NCBI GenBank assembly: GCA_002633005.1 | Contig: NMRA01000260.1 | Coordinates: 475,649 to 539,648 of the forward strand | Direction of reading: 5' to 3' | Length of the DNA: 64,000 nt | DNA from: Phoronis australis | Lineage: Eukaryota; Phoronida; Phoronidae | Part shown: one piece after another, positions 49,101 to 62,200 of the stretch | Layout of the letters: the number at the start of each line of letters is the position of its first letter | How positions within the stretch are numbered: position 1 is the stretch's first letter | Position numbers and translations under genes: made by a program | The notes under the pieces: model-generated | The model's database searches: none | Told to the model about the DNA's origin: nothing | The model's input: the letters and a program-made list of their open reading frames with translations, nothing else

Positions 49101-49101
49101 N
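49101..49101. other. Single-N contig join
   Basis: The only ambiguous base in the locus lies exactly between the two 4.4-kb block copies. Confidence 0.95.
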
Positions 49102-49850
49102 GGCCGAAAATGAGTGAAAAACACGCAAGCAGTGGACATTAGTTGAGTCCCTATTTGGAACTGGGTCTCAGGACTGTTCGTTTAGTAGTGAGGAAGTGCG
49201 GATTTGTTGACAGAATATGGTTACAGACAATAACCTACACCTCAGATAAATTATATTAAAAACATTGTCCAATCTGTTTTAAACAACAGTACACGCCAAC
49301 TGTAATGCGACAAAATACCATTTTGCCGCCATGACGTGTAATGACCCGTCATGACATTTACCACCACCACTACCACCACAACCAGGCGTGCGTTCAGTAG
49401 ACGGTAGGACCTACGCTAGGACTTAGCTAAAATCTAGTCAAAGACACGTGTCCTCATTTAAGATACACGGCAATATCTCACGTAATCTCGCGAAGTCTTG
49501 CTTTTTATCGAGGTCCTAGAGTTAGTGAACGGGAGGCTGTACTGCTATTTTTCATTATTCTACATGTAGCTGGAGTGAACATGAATTCCAAAGGCGCTCA
49601 GCCGTCATGGCAGGAAATACCGGATCATCTTGTCCGAATACAGTATATTTGGCGTGTAATTTACACCAAATAAAACGAAAATTGAAAAGAGTACCCAAAT
49701 TCTCTTTAATTTCGTGATTTCCTCTAATTTCATAAATTGCCTACATCGGTCTTGTATTGTTTGGGAAAAGGGAATAATATTTTAAGAAGTAAGCAATGTT
49801 GTAAGCTTAAAATTACCAGTCAATAGGTGCATTTTGTCTCAGAGACTTAC

Positions 49851-49899
49851 CTGTAACTAAAAGACAACATAGCCACAACGATAGGGTTGTTCGAGACAT
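49851..49899 (-). CDS. nAChR minus gene, exon 1, copy 2 (allele or duplicate)
   Basis: Encodes MSRTTLSLWLCCLLVT plus one base with donor ACAG|GTAAGT, one residue different from copy 1. It is an intact start exon in the second block copy. Confidence 0.8.
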
Positions 49900-52800
49900 G
49901 TTCCTTTCGTCCGTTGATATATGTGATTCTGTTGCTCAGAGTTGACCTGGGATTTGCCGCTTGTAAAATAACCAAAGCCTTCTACGACATCATTAAATTA
50001 ATATAAGACTCGCTTAAAGCATTGTGTAATAAATATGGGCTGCCGTTTTAAGCACATTAATCCTAGTTTTAATGCCGCCAAATCATTTGGCGTCATTGAT
50101 TCTTGCCATCAATTTCCTAAAATTAAGCCAATTTTATATAAACTGAAGAGAGAGATAAAATTTCTCTGTTGGACATGTCAGTCGGCTAGAACAACAATTT
50201 CGAACACAAAAATGATTTGCGGATATCTGCCCTACCTGCCTCTCGACTTATTTGTCGAAGTCGCGGTCACAGTCGCACTTTTTATGAACAGTTTCATAAA
50301 CATAATGTAAGTGTATAAAGGGAACCTTATTCGGGCGTTTCGTCATTCCTGTTGCCGTGTCAATTCAATTGTCCGTAGATAAAATGTCCTTCTCATAAAT
50401 TCTATGGTGAACGAAGATGTCATTTAGAACACGGGACACCTTGATGACTGAAGTTTTGAGACGATATCATTGTCGGGACCTGAATTATTTTGAGGAGACG
50501 ACTGGGCTGAAACAATATGTACATTCAACGGTAGAAAGAATTGGTGAAATATTCTTAAGGTTGAGTGAAAAGACGTGGGCCACCATGAATTGAAGGGAAA
50601 CTTTCAAAGAAATGGTATAAACGGCCATCCATAATTGACAATCAGGAACAAATTTTTACCCCATGTTAACCTTGCCTGGTGAAATTAAAGTCATTTTTAA
50701 ACTAACTGTTACGGTCAATGCTCGTAACTAATAGTAATGAATGGGAACGTGGTTTTATTTCACCTAACAGACCTCTGGCCCACATTACAAAAGTGTAATA
50801 AATTGCGATCAATAAGGTAGCGTTTAGTACAATAAGCTGACAACAGGATATTGAAGGTTTAGAAATATTAAGTAGAGCGACGGAAAGCCATTGTGTTATA
50901 TCCAGGGCAAAATGGACTGAGAAGGTTGCACGATCAAAGAAAGATTTATGCAGCATAGATTCTAGTTATTTTCCAACCGCAAAGTTTTACGTATGCAAAA
51001 GGCTTTGGAACTGGAAAACGACACCTTGATTTCAGATCAAGAAAAAGTACAAGACGTGACCTCGAAATTTTAGGAAAAACTTTATAAGCCTTTGACAGTT
51101 AGATTTGGAATTTCAATAAAGTTTTGTTCCATTTTATTCCAAAGATTCAATTACGAGTTGGCTAAGACTGTTAAGTTTTGGTTAAGACTCTTAAGTGTTG
51201 GTTAAGACTATTAAGGCCAAGCAAAAGCAAACCAACGACATTTAAATACATGTAGGCATTTGTGAGTTTATATATACTCACCAATGCATACACATATTTT
51301 AATGTCACTGGTTGGCAATACTTTTTAGATGGTTCTCAGCGTACAAGTTTTTTCGACGCGTGCGAGCTACTTAGAAAGTTCTGACTGAATACGCAGCGGC
51401 ATCTGGGTCTCGGGTCTAATCATTTTACTGGAAGCCGATATTTTGAAGTGATATAAGTGTTTTTATCTCTTAATTCTATTTTGTTATGGCTGCCATGAAA
51501 AGTTACGTTGGAAACATACAGCAGTAGTGAATTTTGTAATTGTTTCAAGTCACTGTTTCAAGCCTGTGTAATCGTGCAACTTATCAACAACTGGACCAAT
51601 TAGTTATCCAATGAGATAACGTCAAATAAGTGTAAGCACTGTTTATAAACTACTTTGCATGACAGCGTTTTCCTATTCAGTGACTTAACCGGATGTAGGA
51701 GGTTCTGAGCGTGTGATAACATCTAGCTTCAGTCTTTGTTAACTGCCAAGCACACACTTTTGTCTGTTATGACAACAAGCAGGCCATTTCTTTACCAGGC
51801 GTATTCAGACCACGTGTGAACACAATCATAATGACGGAGTGGATTGGTTGCAGTTGGGCGATTTTGGCGATTCAAAAGTTATAAACATGATCAAAATTTG
51901 ACGAAGATTTCAGAAATGCTATTGGTTTATGTTCAGATATGTTATAATTTAAATTTCATTTTTAACAGCACAGCCCAATCAGGGTAGATACGATATTAGT
52001 GGAGATTAGACTAAACAATTATCGAACAAAATAGAGCTGGCCCTTCAACCATGAATGTCAGAATTGAGTTAATCAGTCTTGTAAATAATGGCTACAGGGG
52101 TAAACTTCTCAACTTGTTGTTGGGCTATAGAATCGAACAAGTTGGGAGCAACGGGAAAACGTCGTGATGCAAATTTGGAGTCTTGTTTTGGTTGGATAAG
52201 ATTGATCCTTAGTTAGGTCTTTGCTGTATTTTTCACTTATTTTGCTGATAAATTTTGATCATTTTCAGATTGATGACGAAGTACATGTAGGTTATGGGAA
52301 ACTGAAGGTGAAAGGGAACAGTAGGTATGTGTGCTAGATTGTTGTACCAGAACTGGGTCTTGTAAGAACACATTTGCGTGCAGCATGTCATTCGGATTTA
52401 CACAGTTGTTCAGTGCTTTTGGGGAAACATTCTGTAATGAAGTGTATGACTCAATACATGTTCAGTAAAACCTTTTAATAAAAATACAAGCAAGTTGATT
52501 TGGCGTAAATTTTAAACTGAAATATTTATATATTTTTATATAGTTTTAAGACAAGTCTATCAATCATCGTTTTACAAAAAGAAAAGAGCCGCGATTATTC
52601 GGAGATCGCGGCCCGCCAACCCGTGATGTGTTTTCTTTTAAGCGAGAGGCATATCTCGGATTATAGTAAAATTGAATCATGGACGGCAAAAATTTAGATT
52701 TAAAATAACATCTCCAAAACTGATTCAAAATTCCATGTTAAAGATTCTAATTTCAAAACCAAAATTCAAAATCGAAGCATGGATAGGGTTCAAAATAACA

Positions 52801-53185
52801 AATATAGAAAATAAATACCAATTTCAATCTTCTATGAAAATTATGTAATCCCTGAACCTGATTTCCTGTGCCCTTGTATTTCACGCGTTACTTCTAAGGA
52901 CCAGGTAGGAATTGCGCATGTTACGTCATTAAATCAACAGCTTTGTGTTTTCTGGGCTGCCCAAATGCAATTGTTGGTGGGAGTCTCGAGCACTGTTAAT
53001 ATGCTTAGAAGTAATTCGCTAATTTACTATCCCGTTGGACAAACACGCGAGTGCCATGGGTGTTATGTAATCCGTTTAATCCCCGTGTTCGCAGGCAGTC
53101 GATACAACAGTAAGAATATAGGTCGCGGAAGCCGGACCGTTATTATTTGCGAGGGAACTTACGTTTCGGCGGGCGTGAATCGAAC

Positions 53186-53234
53186 ATGTCTCGAATAATC
53201 CTGTCGCTAGGGCTCTGTTTTCTCTTCATTACAG
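53186..53234 (+). CDS. nAChR plus gene, exon 1 (signal peptide), copy 2
   Basis: Encodes MSRIILSLGLCFLFIT plus one base, donor TACAG|GTATGT. This copy is contiguous with exon 2 of the same gene in the assembly. Confidence 0.88.
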
Positions 53235-56200
53235 GTATGTTTTATATTGCACAAGCACCTCTCAGAAACAAGTGGATGGTTCTAGTAATGTACATTTACC
53301 CCCCTTTTATTGGTTTGAGCACTCATTTGCATTACCGTTAACATTAAATGTTAAATGTACAGGCCGTAGCAAATCAAACAAAAAAAATAATTTTCAGTAC
53401 CCGATCTTTTCGTTTTCAGTAAAGATTAAGTGTTGTTTGTCACGACGATGTATATTACACGAATAATAGTGAGGGGAGTTCGGCAGTTTTAATTCATCGC
53501 TAATTTTTTAAATTTGCATATTTTGTTCTTTAGTCTTTGCATACTAGAATTTGAAAAGTGTGAATGTCGCCGAATTCGTTTTTCTCTTACAATCGTTACT
53601 CAAGTTCCAAACGAAGGGATCTCCACCGGCACGAGAGATGTGAATTCTCCACGGGTTTCATAAAAGCCACCTGTTATTAAATTAATGACTGAAATCTTTT
53701 TGAAAACTGATTAATTGTGTTGTACGATGTCAACTTTAAGTTTGAAACAAACAGCTTTATTTATATTTCACAGGTTAATGATTTTTACGTCGGCAAAAGC
53801 AAACGTTTTCTTTTTTGAATTGTATTACCTCAATCATGATTGTTATCGTTTAGGCTTCTACTCAAAAAGATGCATTGTTAATTTTGTCCATATTTTATGT
53901 TGATGACCATTATGTTTTCTATGAGTAGGAACAAAGTTAAGGCAACCCAAACATCTTTTTTGAGACATTTCACCGCCCTTCTCAAAAGCGTGCCAATTTC
54001 TAGATCACGATCACCCCGTTGCATTTCACTAGATGTCGCTAATGTTCTTGGGATTACAAGAGAGGTTAAGTTAATGTTCAGAATCTAGAAGTTACTTCAC
54101 ACTTTCTCCTCTTGGGTGTGCCTATTGTTTACTAGGACGTCATTGATTAAACACACGACACTTTTCGTTGTTGACAGTCTTTCTTCCGTTTCGTTCATGT
54201 GTTCGGAATAAAACACTATTCTGAACGGAACATAGATGAAGTAACTGACCTAGCGACATAATTAAACGGTACTCGATATTTCGAAACTTGACGTCATAGT
54301 AAATGTCTGCTCTATGATGAAACAACAGCAGCTCAACGCACAATCAACATTTTTAAATTGAATGATGAATCATTTGAAATAGGGAATTCAAGTCGTGACA
54401 ACATACGGGTCAAGTCAGTCGCAGCGTCAACATTTTGCTCCCTGCAATGGCGCAAGTGGCTGACTGGGAGAGTGTGGAGTTTGCAAAAATTTTCCTCACC
54501 GAAAATCTTACCCCGCATTACCAGAAGAATTAACATTCTTGTTGAAAAAACAACAAAAAGTTTGTGGCATTTCCTCGTACGAGCACATTAGTACGAGTAC
54601 ATAATAGCATAGTAAACATTTTATTTCGTCTATAAAATTTATAGCTGCTGTGGCAGGCACTCTTGCGTTACACGTCATCAGTTCTGCACACGACACGTGG
54701 TTAGCATTAGGACGTCTCGTACTGAACTAGAAATTTGTAATTAGTTTAAGACAAGAAAAGGTTTCAAATATAAGATAGCAATTAATTTTATACAGAAGAT
54801 AAAGAATCGATCGAAGTTTTAACTTTATAAAATAATCGATTGCCTTCCTTGGAAAAACGAACATTGAGTAACGCCTACAATCGTAGATTTCTGGTCGCGC
54901 TCAACTCGAGACGTACAAAAGTGCTTCAAACTCACAGTCTTGAAAGAGACATGGAACGCAAAAACTCCTAAGAATATCTTTAAACCAGGTCTCGGCCAAT
55001 CTACATGTACTTCTTGGGGGTGCTAGCGTGAGAGTTATTCGCATTGCAAAAATGAAAATTTATTTCAAACATGTGCCAGTTTACCAGTTATCCTTCATAT
55101 TCGGTTATCTTATTTTACCGCGAATCTTATACAAATGTAAATTACCACGTGCAACCGCTGCATTTTCATTCAAGGTTATCCGTTTGCCATAATTTCCCCC
55201 AGATATTTCCAAATCAACAGACCGCTGTACGTTTGGCATCATGAAACAAGTTTAACGATATGCATGCAAGCCCAAGTGTGGGAGTATCCTCTGCGAAAAA
55301 TGACATGATAACCCAGCACATTCATCGAATTTATGACTTTCACAAAATACAATGGTGAGGGGAAAGTAAAGCTTTACTAATTTTAGTTCTAAATCGAATA
55401 TTGTAATTGAACGGGTCTGTACGTCTGTGGTGTTTACTCGTGATGAGAAGGGTTGAGCGTCTTGTCTGAAGAACTTTTTCAGAATTTATACATGCACATG
55501 TAGTAGTTCTGAGGCGCTGTAGAGCTTGGGTCACAGACGAAAAAATCAAGGTCTGGATGGTAGCAAATCACTGTAAGGCCGGGCGGTTTCACAGTCGTGT
55601 TCACTCAGATCATTGTCGAAATTCCGCTCGTCACGTATACCGCTTACCTTTTCGCAAGAGTTTAAGTTAAAGATATGAGAATAAATATAAGGTGAAGAAG
55701 ACACACTGCTTATCTAAGTTTATCAAAGGAAAATACCCAACTTTTCATTATACCTGACCCCTATTATTTGGAACATTACCCTATTTGGTAAATGTCTTCA
55801 ACGAAAGGCTCGGATTTTGATTATACATTTTAGTTATACTCTTGACCTCACAGTTACACCGTGTACGTTTTGTTTTCTTATAGCCAGTTTAGTCGTCAAC
55901 ATTGTCTAGCTGTCTATTTTTGTAGTGGCTTTAAGTGTCAACACTCTTGACAAGGAACTGACGAAGAAGATTCTGGAAGGTTATGAAACGTCAACCCGTC
56001 CCACTGACACTTTTCAAGATGCTGTGAACGTGACGATGGAAATAGGGCTGCGAGAATTGTCGGAATTGGTACGAAGCATAAGTCATGTTGAGAGTTTGTG
56101 TTACCCTAGAGCCACTTTTGCCTTAATGGAGCATCTTGACCCCTATCAGCCGAAAGTAATGTACTCTATACGTGCAGCTCGTTCTAATGTTTGTTTTATG

Positions 56201-59200
56201 GCAAGTCGTATTGTTGACGGAGCAAGATGTACTCGAGAAATATTACGTCACTGGTGAGGGTGTCTCAAATATCAATTACTGGACGTGCCCACGAAAAGGA
56301 TATGCAGATTAGTTGGATAGCCACGGGTACCTTTCCACGTCATGGGGATGGGGAAAAGTCATGATTCATTCAAAGTCCATTCAGATAACCGAATCATTGC
56401 ACGACTTTGTCCACGAACTTGAATAATGACACCCGGGAGAGCGAGGCCTGTTAAAAGTATTGCTTTTCGAAAGATTTATGAACTAGCTTGTCTAACGGTG
56501 GCAAGAATGTCATTGCCAATACATTCAGAAATATCACAATCTCAGTTTTCTTCCTGAGAGCCAACTGTGGCTCAGTTTTGGAGTGAGCATTAAGATGCCG
56601 ATGTTGTCCTAAAAATCCGGTCCTTGGCGAGGTTTACAATGATCAGTATTTATACTGTTAGGCAATCCTCGATGCCAAGAATAATTTCATGAATAATCTA
56701 AGCTAGTGCGTTTTGTGCCCAAGCAACCCCTAAATAGTCACGTACACTTCTCACAAAATTATTATCAAGTCCTGTGTTGGCCACTACTGTAACAAAAATA
56801 TACTTTTCCTGTTATTACCAGGTCCCCAGAGAGCCCAATATAAGAACTTATTCTCCCCCACACGAGTGCGCACCTGCTATACGCATGCTAAATCTAGGTC
56901 GTGGGCCCGAGTGCCCATTAAGTCTGAGAGTGCTCATATGTTCTGCAATTGTCAGGCAAACTAGACCTCTGATCCGCTGTCTGCGAAAGGAGTTCCACAC
57001 CAGTGAAATGCTGTCAGAGTGCAAAATACCTACAATGTCAAATACCGGCATACGTTCTGGTCATCACCACTTTCGTCTTGCCCCATTGCATGGGCGGCGC
57101 ACCATAGGGGGCTGGGGGGTTATAGTCCGCCACTTTTTTCAGTGCGCCGTCTCTCGTGGTCTATAGACAGAGCACCACAGGGGGGATGAGGGGGCTTTAG
57201 CTGCCCCACTTTTTTCAGTGCTACGCCGCCCATGCATTATCACGGCAGTTTTCACTTTAAAGCAGCCCCATCCCAAATGTTACCTTACATGGACCCGCCC
57301 AGGACAACTTCTTGCAAAGAAAATAAATATTTCGTCGCCGAAAAGGTTTTTTCCCACATCTCAAAAAGCAAATGCTAGATTTTCTTTACATTTCCACCAA
57401 TAAGTACGTGGAGCGTCGTCAGAGGAATTTGATGGCCGTGATTTCACTTTAAATGTTACTTCCAGAAATTCCATTTTTGAAATAAAAAGATGTAGATACC
57501 GTATACAGCAATCTCAAGATGGACGCCTCTTGATTTTTTCAATGCTTTCCTCATGGCTAAGATGGTTGCATGGATACAATTCTTAAGTGGCATATCGAAG
57601 TTTTCAGTCATTCCTTGACCTCACCCCCTTGCCTGCTTAAAAGAGTAAGTTTAATGGTTTTCCACAGACTCTGGGTGAGTGTAACCGGATGCTCAAAAAC
57701 TCAGTTACATCGGTCAAAACTGTTTCCTATCATACTGTAATCGAAATAATTCCTCGTGTTTGTTGAAAGAACGTTCGAAATGGGCAATGAAACCGTATGG
57801 TTTACTCCCTATAAGATTCTACGCATTGTTTCGCGAGTGTGTATAAAATGAGCTGGACCATTTAGATGTATGCGATGGAGCATAAACAACGTGAAAAATT
57901 TCGCAGTTCGATTGTCATTAAAATGCGCCATTCTTGCAACCACAAATACTGTTTGGCCACTGTATTGTTATTAGAATTGGTCTATACTTGCTTCTCGTGT
58001 AATATACCTGTCTGCAAGAAATTTGATTGGGAAACTGAAAAAGCCAACGATACATACACGTAATACACTGGAACTGGCATTCAGCTCAGTCGGTTTGTAG
58101 TTTAAATGGTAAACGATCGCCGACCTCGGGACTTCCAATTACGAATCGGACATTATCGGTTTTATAGCCCAAAACTGAGTTTTGTGGGATATTTGTGGGC
58201 ATGATAAACATTTTCTGGTTATTGGCTTTGACCAGGGATTTGAAACGACAAAATACAGTGTACGTGTTTTTGTGATTTAATTACAAATCACCAATTTTCA
58301 CCGTACATGTAATCTGCCAGACATACTCTTGAATCAAACCCGGTTTCTTTACCACTGAAATACGCTCCAGGATAGCTCAAACCTTATTCACAAAAATTGT
58401 CCATTTTTACAATATTTCACATGTGTCTAGCAAAGTACCTTGATTCTCGAGGAAATTCAAATAATATATATACATATATATACCGTGCAGTGAGAAAAAA
58501 GATTTAGCAGAACCACCTTGAAAACGCACGATCACATTAATATTTGCTTACAACTTATCCGACGTCAAAGGTTACATGGGTGTCACTCAAGTCGAATCCG
58601 GCTCCCGCCAGGTACAGAACAGCTTCGTAAGTACCCTCAGGCGTTTCATTCACCGAGTCGACAAAATATTGAACCAACGAGGTGTACATATGATAGAAAG
58701 GTGCGAGGAAAACAAAGGCAAAACGTACTTTTGATCATGAGGGACTTGTGTGTCTACATGTACATGCATACGACCGTAAAAAACCACGAGTCTCCTCTCG
58801 CCTCTGTGGTCCCGAACACAGCAAGTTGTAAAGAGAGATAAATCTTCTCCAAATTCCTGTTTCGATCATGCTAACGACATGTCTTAACCACCGACTCGAT
58901 TTTTGTTAGTCATTTCTTACTTGGTTTCGTATCAGTCTCCCGGCACATGACGTGTGTCTACAACAATGAACTGCGACATATTTTTAAGTCGATCAATCAA
59001 CACCAACAATTGATCCCACCTCGTGTCTGGGGGCGATACATTTAAATGGTAGTTAAGTTAATTAAGCAGTGCAAATTCAGTTGACATTACGAGTGAATGT
59101 TGAAATAGCTAACATGGTTTAGGCATATGTAGGTTATATTGAACGAAAATAAGTTTTCACCGAATAATTAACCGAAGACTTTGAGATTTTCACTCGTCCC

Positions 59201-62200
59201 ATTTTAATAGGCTTTTTCTCGGCTTCGGCAAATCGACCTTATTTGAACTTAGGAACACGAGTTCTCGAAAACGACGTGGTGGATTTCGCTGAAGCTTTTC
59301 AAACTTAATTACAGAAGTTTTTGCCCATAATAGGATCAAAAAAACTGACAATCGCCGCACAAATGAAAAAGTTCACATTGATTCAACGTTTCGTCTATTC
59401 ATTACACATCATCAGGCTACAAACAATAAGATATCATGTGTCGATATACCAATCAGGTTACACTCATTCCATCAAATGAAATGAGTGAGACAACAAGACA
59501 GGAAATAGTAATTACTAGTAGGTCATCACCAGAGCTGTAGTCTCACTGAGCTCTGCATTTTATTCAGAGAGTCAACAGCATGCTGGTTATGAATGGCCAA
59601 TGACGCTTTAATGTAGAGTAATTCCTTTGTAGGTTCTTTAGAGATTATACTGACTGAAATAGCTTGGTGGTTGTTACCATACATGTAGGCATTGTATCAG
59701 TAACATCCGCCAAGCTAATTCAGTCAGTGTAATCTTTAAAGAACCTATAAAGAAATTACTATACATTAAAGAGTCATTGGCCATTCAGAATCAGCATCCT
59801 ACTGGTTCTCTGAATAACATGCAGAGTTCAGTGGCAATCATCTCCTCAATCATTTCACTTCATGGATATAAACGGACTGGTGTATCGATGCTTTATTGTT
59901 TATAATCTGATGATGTCTAATAAATAGACAAAATGTTGAATCAATGTGAAGTTGTTCATTGGTGCGGCGATTTTCCGTTTTCAAACTTAATATCCATTCA
60001 TCAATCTCAAAAAGCTGTTAGGATTTTTGATAGAATGGCCTAATGTCACCAACACGTCAGTGAATCGGTAAACGTGGACTTAAGTCCTTCTTGTAAACCG
60101 TTCAAGGTTCGTTGTCACCATAGACTTCGAGGTTAAGCGGCTAAGGCATGTGACTCGTGATTTTTTAGCCCGAAGTTTATTGAGGAAACGAATGGGAAAG
60201 ACTGATCCAGCTGAAACCTGCGCCTTAAGCAGAGAGATTGAATGAACTGCAGCCGATGCATTGAATACCGGCTGTAAAGTCTTGATGGACATTTCAAACA
60301 TTTTGAAGTTTAATTTACTTCTTTATATTTCAGGTACAAAATGTGCAAATGTTGACAGTAAAAGCATGGATCAGACTCGTGAGTAACTCATCTAGTGGCG
60401 GATTTAGAGGGGGCCAAGAGGGCCACGGTCCCCTTAAAATTCTACCACATACCATTTGGCAATTCGGGTACGAATTGCTGACTAGCATATGCGCGCATCC
60501 AGGGGAGCCCGGGGGGGGGGAGAAGAAACAATTCATAGACCTTGAACACACCCCGCTTACCGTTTTGTTTTAGTAATAAGGTCCGCAAACCCAAAAATTC
60601 GAGACCCCTGCATCCCTACATTTTAGGTTGGGCGCGCGCATGTGCCAAAATTCTGGTTACTCCTGTGCCCTGCCCCCCTAACTCAAAATCTTGGATTCGC
60701 CCCTGTCGTTCTCCTGTCTCCCATTGCATGCAGCGTCTTACAGAGAAATCATCGATTTAGATCAAGTTGTTGAAACTTTTGCGTTATAAACTTTAAGACG
60801 TGTTTTAAGAAGGACCAGAATATGTCCCAATTCTCCTCACACATTGTTGTTTCGTTTGTTCCCTAGCGCTTTCACGGAAACTTGATTTTCCCGATGGTGT
60901 GTGATGAGAAACAGCGTCAAACCCCAAGAAAGTGTGTTACTTCAGTATCTAGGCTATGTTAGGCTTTCGTCTTGCTCTACGAACAGTGCAAGGGAAGGAT
61001 TTCGTCTTGAAAACAGCACACTGTGTAACTTTCTAACTAGAAAGATGTTTACATCATTAAACTTTCGGAGCAGCAGACAAAGAGGCTCCAACTGTTCTTC
61101 TTTCAGTACTGGTATGACGCTTCTCTAACCTGGAATGTGTCCGACTACAAAGGTGTTACCAGAACGGAGTTATCCACGGAACAGATTTGGCTTCCCGATA
61201 TTGTTCTGTTCAACAGGTATCCCTTGACACTTCGATCTGTAGTCCTTCACATTAGAAAAGTTCTAAGGGAATTCAGATAATTTATGATTATTATTTTGAA
61301 TTTGCACCTCTCCAATCACAAAATGCAACGTCATCGGCTTTTCATATCGACTGGTACATCGTCCAAGTCAGTGTTGCGTAGTCCGTAAAATTAAGATTAC
61401 GTAAGAACTCGAAAAATAACGCAGGTGAAAGATGAGTGCTTCGTGGGCTTACTCTTCGCAGCTTGCTTGCATGTTTTAGCAAAATGGCAGCCACTGAAGT
61501 GACTGGTCTATTTAGCCTTAGACTCTGGGATATATCAGGAACGCCATCTGGTGAGATTTTACGATATTAAACTACGACCTGGTTAACAATTTTTCAAAAT
61601 TTCTCTTAATGCTCCCATTTCTCTTATTTTTCTGAAAAAATATTGCTGCTCAACGCTGTTCCTTTGTTGTTAACCTGCATGAGTAATCACACCAGAATTA
61701 CAGTTCTGCTGTAAACCAAATTAACCGTCGTGTTTAAGTTAGCAGAGAGCATATTGATCACCGTTGGCGTTTGCCGTCTAGATTATGTAATGCTGTGAGT
61801 AACCACTCGAATTCAATCATATATAATGTATTAGATATAAGAACTGCATCACTGCACATACAACGATATTCAAGTCCAATGGTCAACTAATTAGTATCTA
61901 GCAGTGAGAGTCATTATAAAGACAATCTAAGGTCATGGGTTCATACATGTATGCCACATGGCTGGCTTGTGATAAACAAACAGTAAAGCACATGGAGTAA
62001 TCAGATACATGACAGATTATGACTCAAGTTATGGTAGCTAAGGTTTCAAAACATGTACTTAATGTGCCACTTGATTTAAATGCACCAGTTGGTCTCATCT
62101 TTTATCGTTAAAGAACGAGATTTCTACAGATACACACCGGATCCTAAAGCCAATTGTTCGTGACTAGATATTTACATTGTGCTATGGCCTAAAGATGGCG

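Larger units (their letters stand above)
49102..53509. repeat. 4.4-kb duplicated block, copy 2
   Basis: Same content as copy 1: the minus first exon, minisatellite, hairpin, GC hairpin and plus first exon. It starts with the first base after the N and ends CTAATTTTTT at 53509, where unique sequence begins. Confidence 0.95.
56069..61070 (+). other. Intron 2 of the plus receptor gene
   Basis: Holds a MITE (57089-57234), a dispersed repeat (58395-58520), a foldback element (59336-59985) and another MITE (60394-60705). No exon recognised. Confidence 0.6.

Noticed and set aside
44676-53509. A true recent tandem duplication giving alternative promoters
   Set aside because: The N exactly at the junction and the parallel case at 19204-19454 make unmerged haplotype contigs more likely; kept as a finding with a test.
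56774-57166. 130-codon plus frame
   Set aside because: Its C-terminal part is translated MITE sequence and the rest has no domain; it lies in an intron of the plus receptor gene.
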